Positions 15,669-23,950 of a stretch of 35,387 nt of DNA are shown here, one piece after another (the first letter of the stretch is position 1; every line of letters begins with the position of its first letter). The DNA comes from Nocardiopsaceae bacterium (GTDB taxonomy: Bacteria; Actinomycetota; Actinomycetes; Streptosporangiales; Streptosporangiaceae). A program made the position numbers and the translations under genes. The notes beneath the pieces are model-generated. The model was given only the letters and a program-made list of their open reading frames with translations. It made no database searches and was not told where the DNA came from. The DNA lies in the NCBI GenBank assembly GCA_017354375.1, contig JAFMRC010000006.1:1-35387 (forward strand). The letters run 5' to 3'.

Positions 15669-18008
15669 ATGAAGCGCGAAGGGGACCTGGAGCCCAGCGA
15701 GGCGTCGGCGAGGAAGGAGACCAGGCTGGGGGCCACCGTGCTTACGGCCAAGGAGCACACGGAGCTGCCCGCGGGCGCGAAGATCCAGCTGCGGCCGCTC
15801 ATCCGGCTGCAACCGCCGGGCCTGGACGGGGTGATCACCGGGATCGAGGTCAGCGGCCGGACCCCGTCGCCGTTCGGCCGGTCGATGGGCGACCACACCG
15901 TGTCCTGGCAGGTACTGGTGGACGCGGTCCACGCGCGGCTGTCAGGGCGCAAGCTCGGTGACGCCGACGGCGCGATCGCCACTCTCGGGATGGCCCAGCA
16001 GGAGGTCAGCGCGTGGATGAGCCAGCCTGACTCGGCGGGCATGCTGCTGCTGGACGACCTGGAGGACGCCCCCCGTCGGCGGCCCCTGCTGGAGGATGCC
16101 GCCTGGCGCACGGAGAAGGCACTGGAGCTGGCCGCCGGCGAGCTGGGGAAGGGACTGGCCGACAAGGCCGTGGCCCACCTGAGCAGGGCCATGGCCTGCC
16201 ACCTGGCTTACCTCAACTACCTGCCCTTCGCCACCGTGCCGGCCAAGTCGGAGCGGGGCTCGCACGGCTCGGGCGAGGGAACCAAGCGGGGCGTCCTCGT
16301 GGTCTGGGAGCGGAAGCGGCTCTCCGAGATCGCGGAGCTGGCCGATGAACTGGCCATGGAGGAGGATCACGGGCGCCGCGAGGAGGCGGAGAAGAAGGCC
16401 TGGGCCGACGCGGCGAGCCGGGCCGGGCACGTGCCCGAGAGGCTGTGGGGCCTGTTCGACTTCGACGCGGCGCTGCGGGCGGCGCATGCCGAGTACGCGC
16501 TGAACCCCAAGGCCGGCGACGCCGCCCAGGAGGACCTGAACGACCTCAAGGGGAAGGCGGAGGCGCTGCGGGGGCTGGTCAGCACGATGGATCCCAAGGC
16601 GGGGACACTGGCGGTGGATCCGGGGAAGGTCAGGGAGATCGGAGAGGCTGCCAGCCCCAAGAGGGATTCGGCTGTTCCCGCGATAGCGATCCTGGCCTAC
16701 CAGCTCGGGGACGCGGCGCGGACCGTTGCCGACGGCCAGGCGGAGGTGCGGGCATCGACGAGGCTGAAGGTGGCCACGGGCGCCGTGGGGGATAATAGCA
16801 ACCTAGCGTCCGGCCTGAGCGCCGCCGAGCAGGCGGTCAAGGAACTCAAGGTGAAGGTCAGCGCGGCCCCCGAGCGCGCCGCGCGAGTGCTGTCCAGCCT
16901 GCTGCACAAGCACCTGCGGTCCGTGGCCGCCGCCTATCCCCTCAGCGTCATCGACGGCAAGCTCCTGCAGCCCTCGGCGGGTAAGGCCGCCAGCGGCCAG
17001 GCCGAGGCGGCGCTGCGCGCCCGGTACCCCGCGCTGGCGGGCACGGAGGAGGCCGGCAGGGCCATCGGCGCGCTGAAGACGGCGATCGAGGCTGCCTTCA
17101 CCGCGGCGGGCGACACCGCGGCCTCCCCGGCGGGCAACGGCTGGGTACAGGCGGCCGTGAGCCAGCCGCTGGTGGTGACCTGGAGCCTGACCGCGCAGTC
17201 AGGCGAGCAGTGGCTGCGCGTCGATGGCCGGGCGGACGCGCCGGCCGGGGTCGCGGGCATGGGCTCGCACACGACAGCCTGGGTCGTCGAGACCCTGGCC
17301 CTGCAGCGGCTGCTGGCCGGCGCCGCCTCCAACATCGCGGCCCTGAAGGCCATCAGGGGCGCCGTCATCGCGGACCTCGGGCGCGAGGTCATGACGCTGG
17401 ACCAGTTCCTGCCCGCCGACCAGCTCGAGGGCGGCCAGCCGATGGCCGTGCTCGAGGCGGCGGCCGAGGTCATCGCCGCCACCGACCCCGGCGTGAAGGA
17501 TCCTGGCGACACCGGCGTCGCGGTCGCGGCCCGGTCGTACCTGCAGTTCAGGAACCTGCTCCCGTTCGCCACGGTCGATGCCGGGAGCCGGGGGGGCCAC
17601 GGCGAACGGAAGGACGGAACCCTGAAGGACACCTACGACCGGGGGTCCCTCGACGAGGCGGCGGCCCTTGTCACCGCCTCCCTGACGAACAAGCTGGAAT
17701 CCGGGCGCCTGGCGGAGGCCCTGACGGCGATGGGCAACCAGCTCCAGGAGGAGGCCAGCCAGGCCGAGGCCAGCAAGGCCGATGGCGCATGGCCCAAGGC
17801 GATCCGGGAAGCGGCCAGGGCCTCCGGCAAGCGGCTGCTAGCCAGGGCCGCGGAGGTCACGGCGCTCTGGAAGGACTTCATGCCGAAGGACAGGGACGAT
17901 ACCCAGGCCGACGGCCCGACCAGGGCGGACGCGGAGCAGGCGGCCAGGAGGATCCATGATCTCCGCTGGGCCGAGCACAAGCGCGCCTACGCCGAGGCGC
18001 ACCCGTGA
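15669..18008 (+). CDS. 779-aa protein of unknown function with an internal duplication
   Basis: I do not recognise an established domain. The protein has no membrane segment and is rich in Ala, Gly, Glu and Lys. Two distant parts resemble each other. One is residues ~55-190, with GRTPSPFGRSMGDHTVSW then YLNYLPFATV, followed by a Gly/His-rich loop. The other is residues ~505-640, with DGRADAPAGVAGMGSHTTAW then LPFATVDAGSRGGHGE. The spacing between the two motifs is similar in both copies (roughly 100 residues). A helical, Ala-rich region lies between them. Related HTxxW repeats may occur in other actinobacterial proteins, but I could not place them. The start has a strong GGAGGAGGAGG site. DUF445 and Abi-alpha genes follow on the same strand. 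Confidence 0.8.
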   Translation: MKREGDLEPSEASARKETRLGATVLTAKEHTELPAGAKIQLRPLIRLQPPGLDGVITGIEVSGRTPSPFGRSMGDHTVSWQVLVDAVHARLSGRKLGDADGAIATLGMAQQEVSAWMSQPDSAGMLLLDDLEDAPRRRPLLEDAAWRTEKALELAAGELGKGLADKAVAHLSRAMACHLAYLNYLPFATVPAKSERGSHGSGEGTKRGVLVVWERKRLSEIAELADELAMEEDHGRREEAEKKAWADAASRAGHVPERLWGLFDFDAALRAAHAEYALNPKAGDAAQEDLNDLKGKAEALRGLVSTMDPKAGTLAVDPGKVREIGEAASPKRDSAVPAIAILAYQLGDAARTVADGQAEVRASTRLKVATGAVGDNSNLASGLSAAEQAVKELKVKVSAAPERAARVLSSLLHKHLRSVAAAYPLSVIDGKLLQPSAGKAASGQAEAALRARYPALAGTEEAGRAIGALKTAIEAAFTAAGDTAASPAGNGWVQAAVSQPLVVTWSLTAQSGEQWLRVDGRADAPAGVAGMGSHTTAWVVETLALQRLLAGAASNIAALKAIRGAVIADLGREVMTLDQFLPADQLEGGQPMAVLEAAAEVIAATDPGVKDPGDTGVAVAARSYLQFRNLLPFATVDAGSRGGHGERKDGTLKDTYDRGSLDEAAALVTASLTNKLESGRLAEALTAMGNQLQEEASQAEASKADGAWPKAIREAARASGKRLLARAAEVTALWKDFMPKDRDDTQADGPTRADAEQAARRIHDLRWAEHKRAYAEAHP

Positions 18009-18071
18009 AGTGAGCTAGGCGCACCGGAAGTCTTGATCGCGGCGAGTGCAACCATTACGTTACTTTGCAGT

Positions 18072-19382
18072 ATGCACCCCATCGCCGCGTCGGTTTTTCC
18101 CCTGGTCCGGGCACCGGAGATCGTCACGTACATCTCGGTGCCCCTGTTCACCGGGATCATCGGATGGGTGACCAACTGGACCGGGGTGCTGATGATGTTC
18201 TACCCGGTCCGGTTCCGGGGGATCCGGGTGCCCGGACTGGCGACGGCGCGGAACTTCCTGCCGCGCAAGGTGCTCCAGGTTCCGATCGGGCTGCAGCTGG
18301 GAAAGTTCGGCTGGCAGGGCATCATCCCCTCGCGCGCGGCCAAGCTTGGCAGCATCGCGGTCGACAACGGGCTGCTCAAGCTGGGCACCCAGGAGGAGTT
18401 CTACAACCAGCTCGACCCGGCCGCCATCGCCCAGCACATCGCCACCAGCTCGCGTGAGGAGATCCACGCCCTGGTGGACCGGATCATCCAGCGCCGGTAC
18501 CCGCGGGTCTGGGGCAGCATGCCGGCGGCGGTGCGCTCGGCCGTGCACGCGCGGGTGGACGAGCAGATCCCCCGCGTCCTGGACAAGATCACCGCCTCGC
18601 TCGGCCCGAACATCGACCAGCTGCTCGACGCCAAGCTGATGGTGATCGGCTTCATGGAGGACGACCCGGAGCTGGCGAACAAGATCTTCGACCGGATCGG
18701 CCACCGCGAGCTGCGGCTGATCACCCACTTCGGGTTCGCGTTCGGCTTCGTCCTCGGCCTGCCGCTGCTCGCGATCACGGTCGCGTTCCCGGCCTGGTGG
18801 CTCCTTCCGGTGCTCGGCGCGCTGATCGGCTACGTCACCAACTGGCTCGCCATCATGGTGATCTTCCAGCCCGTTGCCCCGCGCAGGATCGGCCCGTTCA
18901 CGGTGCAGGGGCTGTTCGTCCGGCGCCAGCCCGAGGCGTCGCTGGTCTGGGCGGACATCATCGCCGACGAGATCCTCACGCTGCGGAACGTGGTGACCGA
19001 GATGTTCAGCGGCCCCCGCGGCGACCGTACCCGCAAGCTGATCGAGACGTACCTGCTGCCGTCCGTGGACCGCGCGGTGGGGGTGGCCCGGACACCGGTG
19101 AAGGCCGCGGTGGGCACCCAGTCCTACACTGCCTTCGCCACGTCGGTCGCCACCGGGGCGACAGACCTGGCCCGCGACGCGCTGCTGGACGACGACTTCA
19201 GCCGCAGCCAGGCGGAGAACATCCGGCGGCTGGTCGCCGAGCGCACCAGGAGGATGTCGTCACGTGATTTCGCCGAGATGCTGCGGGCGGTGATCAGGGA
19301 AGACGAGTGGCTGCTGGTCCTGCACGGCGGCGTGCTCGGCATCGCCGCGGGACTCATCCACGTGCTTATCTTCGGAGCATGA
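18072..19382 (+). CDS. DUF445 family membrane protein
   Basis: The ATG at 18072 gives 436 residues; the TTG at 18033 would add 13. The DUF445 signature appears twice: GIIGWVTNWTGVLMMFYPVR near residue 30 and GALIGYVTNWLAIMVIFQPV near 256. Each is a membrane hairpin followed by a family-type segment (NFLPRKVLQVPIG; GLFVRRQPEASLVW). A last membrane helix, VLGIAAGLIHVLIF, ends the protein, and the regions between are long and helical. No ribosome binding site precedes the ATG. It is followed after 19 bp by the Abi-alpha gene, so the two are almost certainly co-transcribed. DUF445 function is unknown; it is a membrane protein with a large soluble helical part. Confidence 0.88.
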   Translation: MHPIAASVFPLVRAPEIVTYISVPLFTGIIGWVTNWTGVLMMFYPVRFRGIRVPGLATARNFLPRKVLQVPIGLQLGKFGWQGIIPSRAAKLGSIAVDNGLLKLGTQEEFYNQLDPAAIAQHIATSSREEIHALVDRIIQRRYPRVWGSMPAAVRSAVHARVDEQIPRVLDKITASLGPNIDQLLDAKLMVIGFMEDDPELANKIFDRIGHRELRLITHFGFAFGFVLGLPLLAITVAFPAWWLLPVLGALIGYVTNWLAIMVIFQPVAPRRIGPFTVQGLFVRRQPEASLVWADIIADEILTLRNVVTEMFSGPRGDRTRKLIETYLLPSVDRAVGVARTPVKAAVGTQSYTAFATSVATGATDLARDALLDDDFSRSQAENIRRLVAERTRRMSSRDFAEMLRAVIREDEWLLVLHGGVLGIAAGLIHVLIFGA

Positions 19383-19401
19383 CCATGACGGGAGCCCGAC
19401 C

Positions 19402-20376
19402 ATGACGGTCGCCGATCGTGCCGAGCAGTTCCTCAGGTGGGCCGGTCCCGTGGTGAACGCGGCCCTCAACCCGCCACCCCGGGAACCAGCCCGGAATGAA
19501 ACAGCCCGGCCGGCCCCACGGGAACCAGCTACCCAGGACGCGGACGGGTTCCCGCCGGAACTGGTGCTGCGGGCGCTGCCGGACGCGGCGCGCTCGGCCG
19601 CGACCATGCTGTGGCGCACCAGCCAGTGGACGCTGGGCGCCACGCTGCGGGCCGGCAACATCGTCATCCAGGGCACCATCACCGGGCAGTCCGCCGACGC
19701 CATGGCCGGCGCGCTGCTCGGCGAGATCCGCCAGTCGCTGCTGGGCTCGGTCGGCATCGGGGCCTGGGCCGCAGGCCCCGATGGCTGGGCCGGAGGCCCC
19801 AACGGCTGGGGCGGGGCGGAGATGACCCTGGCCGAGCGGATGGGCGCCCTGCTGGATGCCTCCGCGGACGTCGGCGACGCGGACGCCGGCGGCGCCGAGG
19901 CCCGCGCGCACCCCGCCTACGTGCGGCTGCTGTCGGAGCTGACCCCCGACGAGGCTCGCATCCTGCGGCTGTTCGCCGAGCGCGGCCCGCAGCCCGCCGT
20001 CGACGTGCGCACCAGGAAGCTGCTCGGCGCCGGCAGCCACCTTGTCACGCCCGGCCTGACGATGATCGCGCGGTACGCCGGCTGCCGCAACGCCAGCCGG
20101 GTGCCCGGCTACCTGGAGAACATGTCCCGGCTCGGGCTGATCAGGTTCACCGAGGAGCCGCTCGACGACCACAGCGCGTATGACGTGCTCGAGGCCCAGC
20201 AAGAGGTCAAGGAGGCCCTTAAGCGGGCGGGCCGGGGCATGACGACCCGGCGGCGGATCGAGCTGACCGTCTTCGGCCGCAACCTGTGCGCGATGACCGG
20301 CCTGCTACCGGAACAGGCGCCGCTACCGGAACAGGCGCCACGATCCGTTCGGCATAATGACGAGCTGAACCCGTGA
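19402..20376 (+). CDS. Abi-alpha (DUF4393) family protein
   Basis: This is a 324-residue protein. The N-terminal ~60 residues are Pro/Arg-rich. Residues ~60-130 contain an amphipathic or hydrophobic stretch (WTLGATLRAGNIVIQGTITG). The core at ~170-310 has YVRLLSELTPDEARILRLFA, RGPQPAVDVRT, a TPGLTMIARYAGC segment and a terminal IELTVFGRNLCAMTGLLP. These match the ordered landmarks of the Abi-alpha/DUF4393 family, named for a phage abortive-infection association. There is a duplicated GPDGWAG/GPNGWGG motif near 125, and a 19-bp tandem duplication near the 3' end repeats PLPEQAP. The DUF445 gene is directly upstream. A defence role here is inference from the family name. Confidence 0.78.
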   Translation: MTVADRAEQFLRWAGPVVNAALNPPPREPARNETARPAPREPATQDADGFPPELVLRALPDAARSAATMLWRTSQWTLGATLRAGNIVIQGTITGQSADAMAGALLGEIRQSLLGSVGIGAWAAGPDGWAGGPNGWGGAEMTLAERMGALLDASADVGDADAGGAEARAHPAYVRLLSELTPDEARILRLFAERGPQPAVDVRTRKLLGAGSHLVTPGLTMIARYAGCRNASRVPGYLENMSRLGLIRFTEEPLDDHSAYDVLEAQQEVKEALKRAGRGMTTRRRIELTVFGRNLCAMTGLLPEQAPLPEQAPRSVRHNDELNP

Positions 20377-20420
20377 CCTGCCGCGCCCCGGGCGCGGACC
20401 CGAGCCAGAGGAGACCCGCG

Positions 20421-21641
20421 GTGGCCGAGATCAGCGTTCCGGAGTCCTCGCCGTTCGGGCTGGACAACCTCCCGTACGGGGTGTACTCGGCCGGCGCCGC
20501 CGCGCCGCGGGTGTGCGTGCGGGCGGGGGACGCCGTGATCGACCTCGCGGAGCTGCTCGGGGACGACGTCTTCGCCGCGCCGTCGCTGAACCCGTTCATG
20601 GCGGCCGGGCCGCGGCGGTGGGCCTGGGCGCGCGGGCGGATCGGCGAGCTGATCGCGGCGGGGGAGGTGCCGGAGGAAGCGGTTTGGGACGTGGCGGCCG
20701 TGACGATGCGGCTGCCGTTCGAGGTCGCCGACTACGTCGATTTCTACGCCTCGGAGCACCACGCCTCCAACCTCGGCCGCCTGCTGCGGCCGGGCGCGGA
20801 GCCGCTGATGCCGAACTGGAAGCACCTCCCGGCCGGCTACCACGGCCGGGCCGGGACCGTCGTGGTGAGCGGCACCGGCATCACCCGGCCGTGCGGGCAG
20901 CGGAGGGGAGCGGGGGAGCCGGCGCCGTCGTTCGGGCCGAGCGCGAGGCTGGACATCGAGGCGGAACTGGGCTTCGTGGTCGGGGTTCCCTCGCCGCTCG
21001 GCGCCCCGGTCCCGACGGGCGCGTTCGCGGAGCACGTGTTCGGCGCGGTGCTGGTCAACGACTGGTCGGCCCGGGACATCCAGGCGTGGGAGTACGCGCC
21101 GCTCGGGCCGCACCTGGGCAAGTCGTTCGCCACCTCGGTATCCCCGTGGGTGGTGCCGCTCGCGGCCCTGGAGGCGGCGCGGGTGCCGCTGCCCGGCCAG
21201 GATCCGCCGCCGCTGCCCTATTTGCGGGAAACGTCGGACTGGGGGCTGGACATCGACCTGGTGGTGGAGTGGAACGGCGAGGTCGTGTCCCGGCCGCCGT
21301 ACGCCTCCATGTACTGGTCGCCAGCGCAGATGCTCGCGCACCTGACGGCGAACGGGGCGTCGCTGCGGACCGGTGACCTGTTCGCCTCCGGCACGATCTC
21401 CGGGCCATCCCGGGGGGAGCGGGGCGCGTTCATCGAGCTGACCTGGGGCGGGGCGGAACCGGTGACGGTGAAGGGCTCTGCCCGGACGTTCCTCGAGGAC
21501 GGGGACGAGGTCGTGATCTCGGCGACGGCACCGGGCTCCGGCGGCGGGCGGATCGGCTTCGGCGAGGTCCGCGGCACCATCCGCCCGGCTGCGGGATGGC
21601 CCATGGCGGGCGCCCGGGGACGGAAGATGGCTTCGGAATGA
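20421..21641 (+). CDS. fahA: Fumarylacetoacetase
   Basis: A GTG at 20421 behind GAGGAG gives 406 residues, the usual family length; the track start at 20373 adds 16 residues without support. The N-terminal SH3-like domain is followed by the catalytic FAH domain with VDFYASEHHASNLGRLL, PNWKHLPAGYHGRAGTVV, EAELGFVVG, VNDWSARDIQAWEY and LGPHLGKSFATSVSPW. These are the canonical metal-binding and catalytic stretches. The enzyme splits fumarylacetoacetate to fumarate and acetoacetate, the last step of tyrosine/homogentisate catabolism. No other gene of that pathway is in the window. It is 44 bp downstream of the Abi-alpha gene, so co-transcription is possible. Confidence 0.95.
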   Translation: MAEISVPESSPFGLDNLPYGVYSAGAAAPRVCVRAGDAVIDLAELLGDDVFAAPSLNPFMAAGPRRWAWARGRIGELIAAGEVPEEAVWDVAAVTMRLPFEVADYVDFYASEHHASNLGRLLRPGAEPLMPNWKHLPAGYHGRAGTVVVSGTGITRPCGQRRGAGEPAPSFGPSARLDIEAELGFVVGVPSPLGAPVPTGAFAEHVFGAVLVNDWSARDIQAWEYAPLGPHLGKSFATSVSPWVVPLAALEAARVPLPGQDPPPLPYLRETSDWGLDIDLVVEWNGEVVSRPPYASMYWSPAQMLAHLTANGASLRTGDLFASGTISGPSRGERGAFIELTWGGAEPVTVKGSARTFLEDGDEVVISATAPGSGGGRIGFGEVRGTIRPAAGWPMAGARGRKMASE

Positions 21642-21787
21642 CCCGATGAAACGTTCCAATCTGACCATCTTCCGTCCCGAGCCTCGGATTACCCGGCTGG
21701 CTGGGGGTATCAAGCCACCTGGTGTCCATTATATACCCTAAAGCCTTAATCTTGGGTTTAAACTCAAGGCGTGCAGGCCGCTTAGCC

Positions 21788-21822
21788 GTGTCCTTTGGGG
21801 CTTCCTGCGCCCCTAACGACAC
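21788..21822. terminator. Candidate bidirectional terminator hairpin
   Basis: GTGTC pairs with GACAC and an inner GGGGC pairs with GCCCC around a 7-base loop, with a 4x4 internal loop between the stems. It lies in the 218 bp between the convergent fahA and 648-aa genes. A near-perfect 18-bp palindrome (cttgggtttaaactcaag, 21751-21768) lies next to it in an unusually AT-rich patch. Confidence 0.4.
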
Positions 21823-21859
21823 AGCTAGGCAAGATGAATACCTTGCGCGGGTATGCTGA

Positions 21860-23806
21860 CTATCTCCCGGCGGCTGCCGGGGCGGGCTCGGGGTAATCGA
21901 GCAACTTCTGCTCGGCCAGGAATCTCGTGAAGGCCGGGTACTTGCCCGGATCCGGCCCCTGCAGCGGGCCGAAGTCCGGGTCGTGGGAGATCCAGTCGTA
22001 GGGCCGCTCGATCTCCGACGAGCGGTTGCCGACGGCTTGCCGCAGGCTGGCGACGATCCTGTCCTCGCGGGCCAGGTCCTGCTGGACCAGCACGGAATAC
22101 AGGCAGGCCACGGCGTAGGCGGCCTGCCAGGACACCGTGCGGTGCAGCCACGGCAGCCAGCGGACCCGGTCCTCGCTCACCCGCGGCGGCCGGCCCGTCA
22201 GCCGCCATTCCGAGGGCGGGCGCCGGAGCACCGCCGCGATCGGGTCGCTGTCACCGGTGACGGCGGCCGCGATCCGCAGCGCCCGCCGGCAGCCGCGTGC
22301 GGCGAACCGGTCGCCGTTCAGCCGCTGCCTGACGGCCACCAGCAGCAAGCCCGCGTCCGCTCCGTCCCGGAATCCCTGCCGTACCCGCGGTCGCCAGTGC
22401 TGCCTCCAGGTGGCGCGCTCGTCGCGGCGGCGGAACGTCGCCCATGCCACCGCCGGGAACGTCAATTGCCGCCTGATGGTCCGCAGTTCCCGCCGCGCGG
22501 CCTCCAGCAGCACGGCGTCCAGCGACGGCGACAGGATCCACTGCTTACCGCCGTCGTCCCGAGCGACGATCCCGTCCGGCGGGCATTCGGCGATTGGTGC
22601 CAGCCCGCACCGGTGCAAGCTGCCCAGAACCTGGTCGAGCACGCCTCGCACGTAGTCGGGGTCGGGGAACGCGAACCCGGGATTGGCGATCATCTCCAGG
22701 GACATGGCCAGCCGGTACCGGCCCCGGAAGAACCGCGGGTACTGCTCCCGGTCCAGCGCGTGCAGCCGCAGCGCGGCGACATGGCCTTGCCCGAGCTCGT
22801 GCAGCTGGGCGAGCTCGTACCGGACCAGGCCGGCGCACCGGTCGCCTCCGGTCACCTGTCGCAGGATCTCGATCTGCTCACGGCGGGAGCGGTCCACGTC
22901 CCCGGCCGCCGCGACATCGACGCGCTCTTGCCGGGCGAGCTGGAGGACCCCGAGGTCACGGCCATCGGACAAGCCATAGCACCACGCTGGCGTCGCCGGA
23001 TCCCGGGCGAAGACCTGTCGCGCCACGTAGCCGGCCACCATCGAGGCCGCCTCGTCCAGGGTGCTCGCCGCTACGGTCTTGGTCGCGACGGCGGTGCCGC
23101 TCGCGGCGTTGACCAGCTCGACCGTGACCCTCGTGTCCCCGGTCCCGCCCGACTCGACCCAGACCTGGAGCCGGAGCCGCCGCGGTTTCGGCCATACCGC
23201 TCCCGCGAACCGGATGATGGCCCCGGCCAGCCCGCCGCCAGAGGCGCCGCTATGCTCCGCGATCGCGGCGAGCGCGTTCGTCCGGCTGCCGCCCGGCAGG
23301 AGGGAGGGCGAGCGGATGTGGATCGCGGCGAGCCGGAATTCGAGTTCGGCGGCGAGTTGCTGGTGCCGCTGTCCGTCGGTGAGCCCCCGCGCCGCCCCCT
23401 CCGGCCGGATGCTCGGCTGCCCCTCGCCAAGCTTCGAGGTATCCAGCACGGGCGCCTGCCAGCGCAGCGCCCACGCCTCCAGCTCCCGGTAGCCGAGCAC
23501 GATCGCCAGGCAGATGACGATCCACCCCGCGCGCCCTGGCTCGGGAACGCCGTGCCCGAGCCACAGCGGACGGAACAGCGCGGCGGCGACCTGGTCGGCG
23601 CCGCGCGTGAACGCGTTCGCCAGGTCAGGCGGCGCCTGTGCTGGATGCCTTAACCCGTAGCCGGTCACCACCGCGGCGAGGGCCACCGCGGTGAGGCCCG
23701 CGACGGCTCGCACTGTGCGAACGCCGAAGTGATACCCGGTGACTCCCAGCGCCACGGCGACCCCCGCGAACACCGCCCACGTAACCCATATCAACATAAA
23801 GCCCAT
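21860..23806 (-). CDS. Membrane-anchored protein of unknown function
   Basis: The ORF-track start at 24313 runs antisense through the pyrophosphatase gene. The sensible start is the ATG at 23806 (MGFMLIWVTW), giving 648 residues. Three hydrophobic segments fall in the first ~130 residues: IWVTWAVFAGVAVALGV, VAGLTAVALAAVVTGYG and GWIVICLAIVLGY. About 500 soluble residues follow. This part contains VTVELVNAASGTAVATKTVA (beta-rich, ~240), then a helical region with YELAQLHELGQGHVAALRLH, RGRYRLAMSLEMIANPG and SWQAAYAVACLYSVLVQQ, reminiscent of TPR-like helices. No catalytic motif is evident. It is divergent from ppa across repeat-containing DNA and convergent with fahA. The function is unknown. 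Confidence 0.72.
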   Translation of the reverse strand: MGFMLIWVTWAVFAGVAVALGVTGYHFGVRTVRAVAGLTAVALAAVVTGYGLRHPAQAPPDLANAFTRGADQVAAALFRPLWLGHGVPEPGRAGWIVICLAIVLGYRELEAWALRWQAPVLDTSKLGEGQPSIRPEGAARGLTDGQRHQQLAAELEFRLAAIHIRSPSLLPGGSRTNALAAIAEHSGASGGGLAGAIIRFAGAVWPKPRRLRLQVWVESGGTGDTRVTVELVNAASGTAVATKTVAASTLDEAASMVAGYVARQVFARDPATPAWCYGLSDGRDLGVLQLARQERVDVAAAGDVDRSRREQIEILRQVTGGDRCAGLVRYELAQLHELGQGHVAALRLHALDREQYPRFFRGRYRLAMSLEMIANPGFAFPDPDYVRGVLDQVLGSLHRCGLAPIAECPPDGIVARDDGGKQWILSPSLDAVLLEAARRELRTIRRQLTFPAVAWATFRRRDERATWRQHWRPRVRQGFRDGADAGLLLVAVRQRLNGDRFAARGCRRALRIAAAVTGDSDPIAAVLRRPPSEWRLTGRPPRVSEDRVRWLPWLHRTVSWQAAYAVACLYSVLVQQDLAREDRIVASLRQAVGNRSSEIERPYDWISHDPDFGPLQGPDPGKYPAFTRFLAEQKLLDYPEPAPAAAGR

Positions 23807-23810
23807 TATC

Positions 23811-23905
23811 GGGGGTTCCAGGGGGTCGTCCCCCTGGGTTAGCAGGGCCGGGGGTTCCAGGGGGTCGTCCCCCTGGGTTAGCAGGGCCGGGGGTCTAGCA
23901 GGGCC
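23811..23905. repeat. 39-bp direct repeats with REP-like hairpins
   Basis: Two identical 39-bp units (23811-23849, 23850-23888) begin gggggttcca and end gttagcagggcc. A third, internally deleted copy (gggggtctagcagggcc) ends at 23905. Each full unit holds the perfect inverted repeat CCAGGGGGtcgtCCCCCTGG (8-bp arms, 4-base loop). They fill most of the region between the divergent 648-aa gene and ppa. Confidence 0.9.
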
Positions 23906-23950
23906 GGGGTTCCTCGCGCGACGGGCGGTCGTCGTGGCATGGTATGGACC

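Noticed and set aside
20109-21713. 534-aa reverse ORF opposite fumarylacetoacetase
   Set aside because: It is a shadow ORF; the forward strand encodes a complete FAH enzyme with catalytic motifs.
21983-23653. 556-aa forward ORF opposite the 648-aa gene
   Set aside because: It is Pro/Arg/Gln-rich without hydrophobic or motif structure. The minus frame has sensible membrane helices and amino-acid use.
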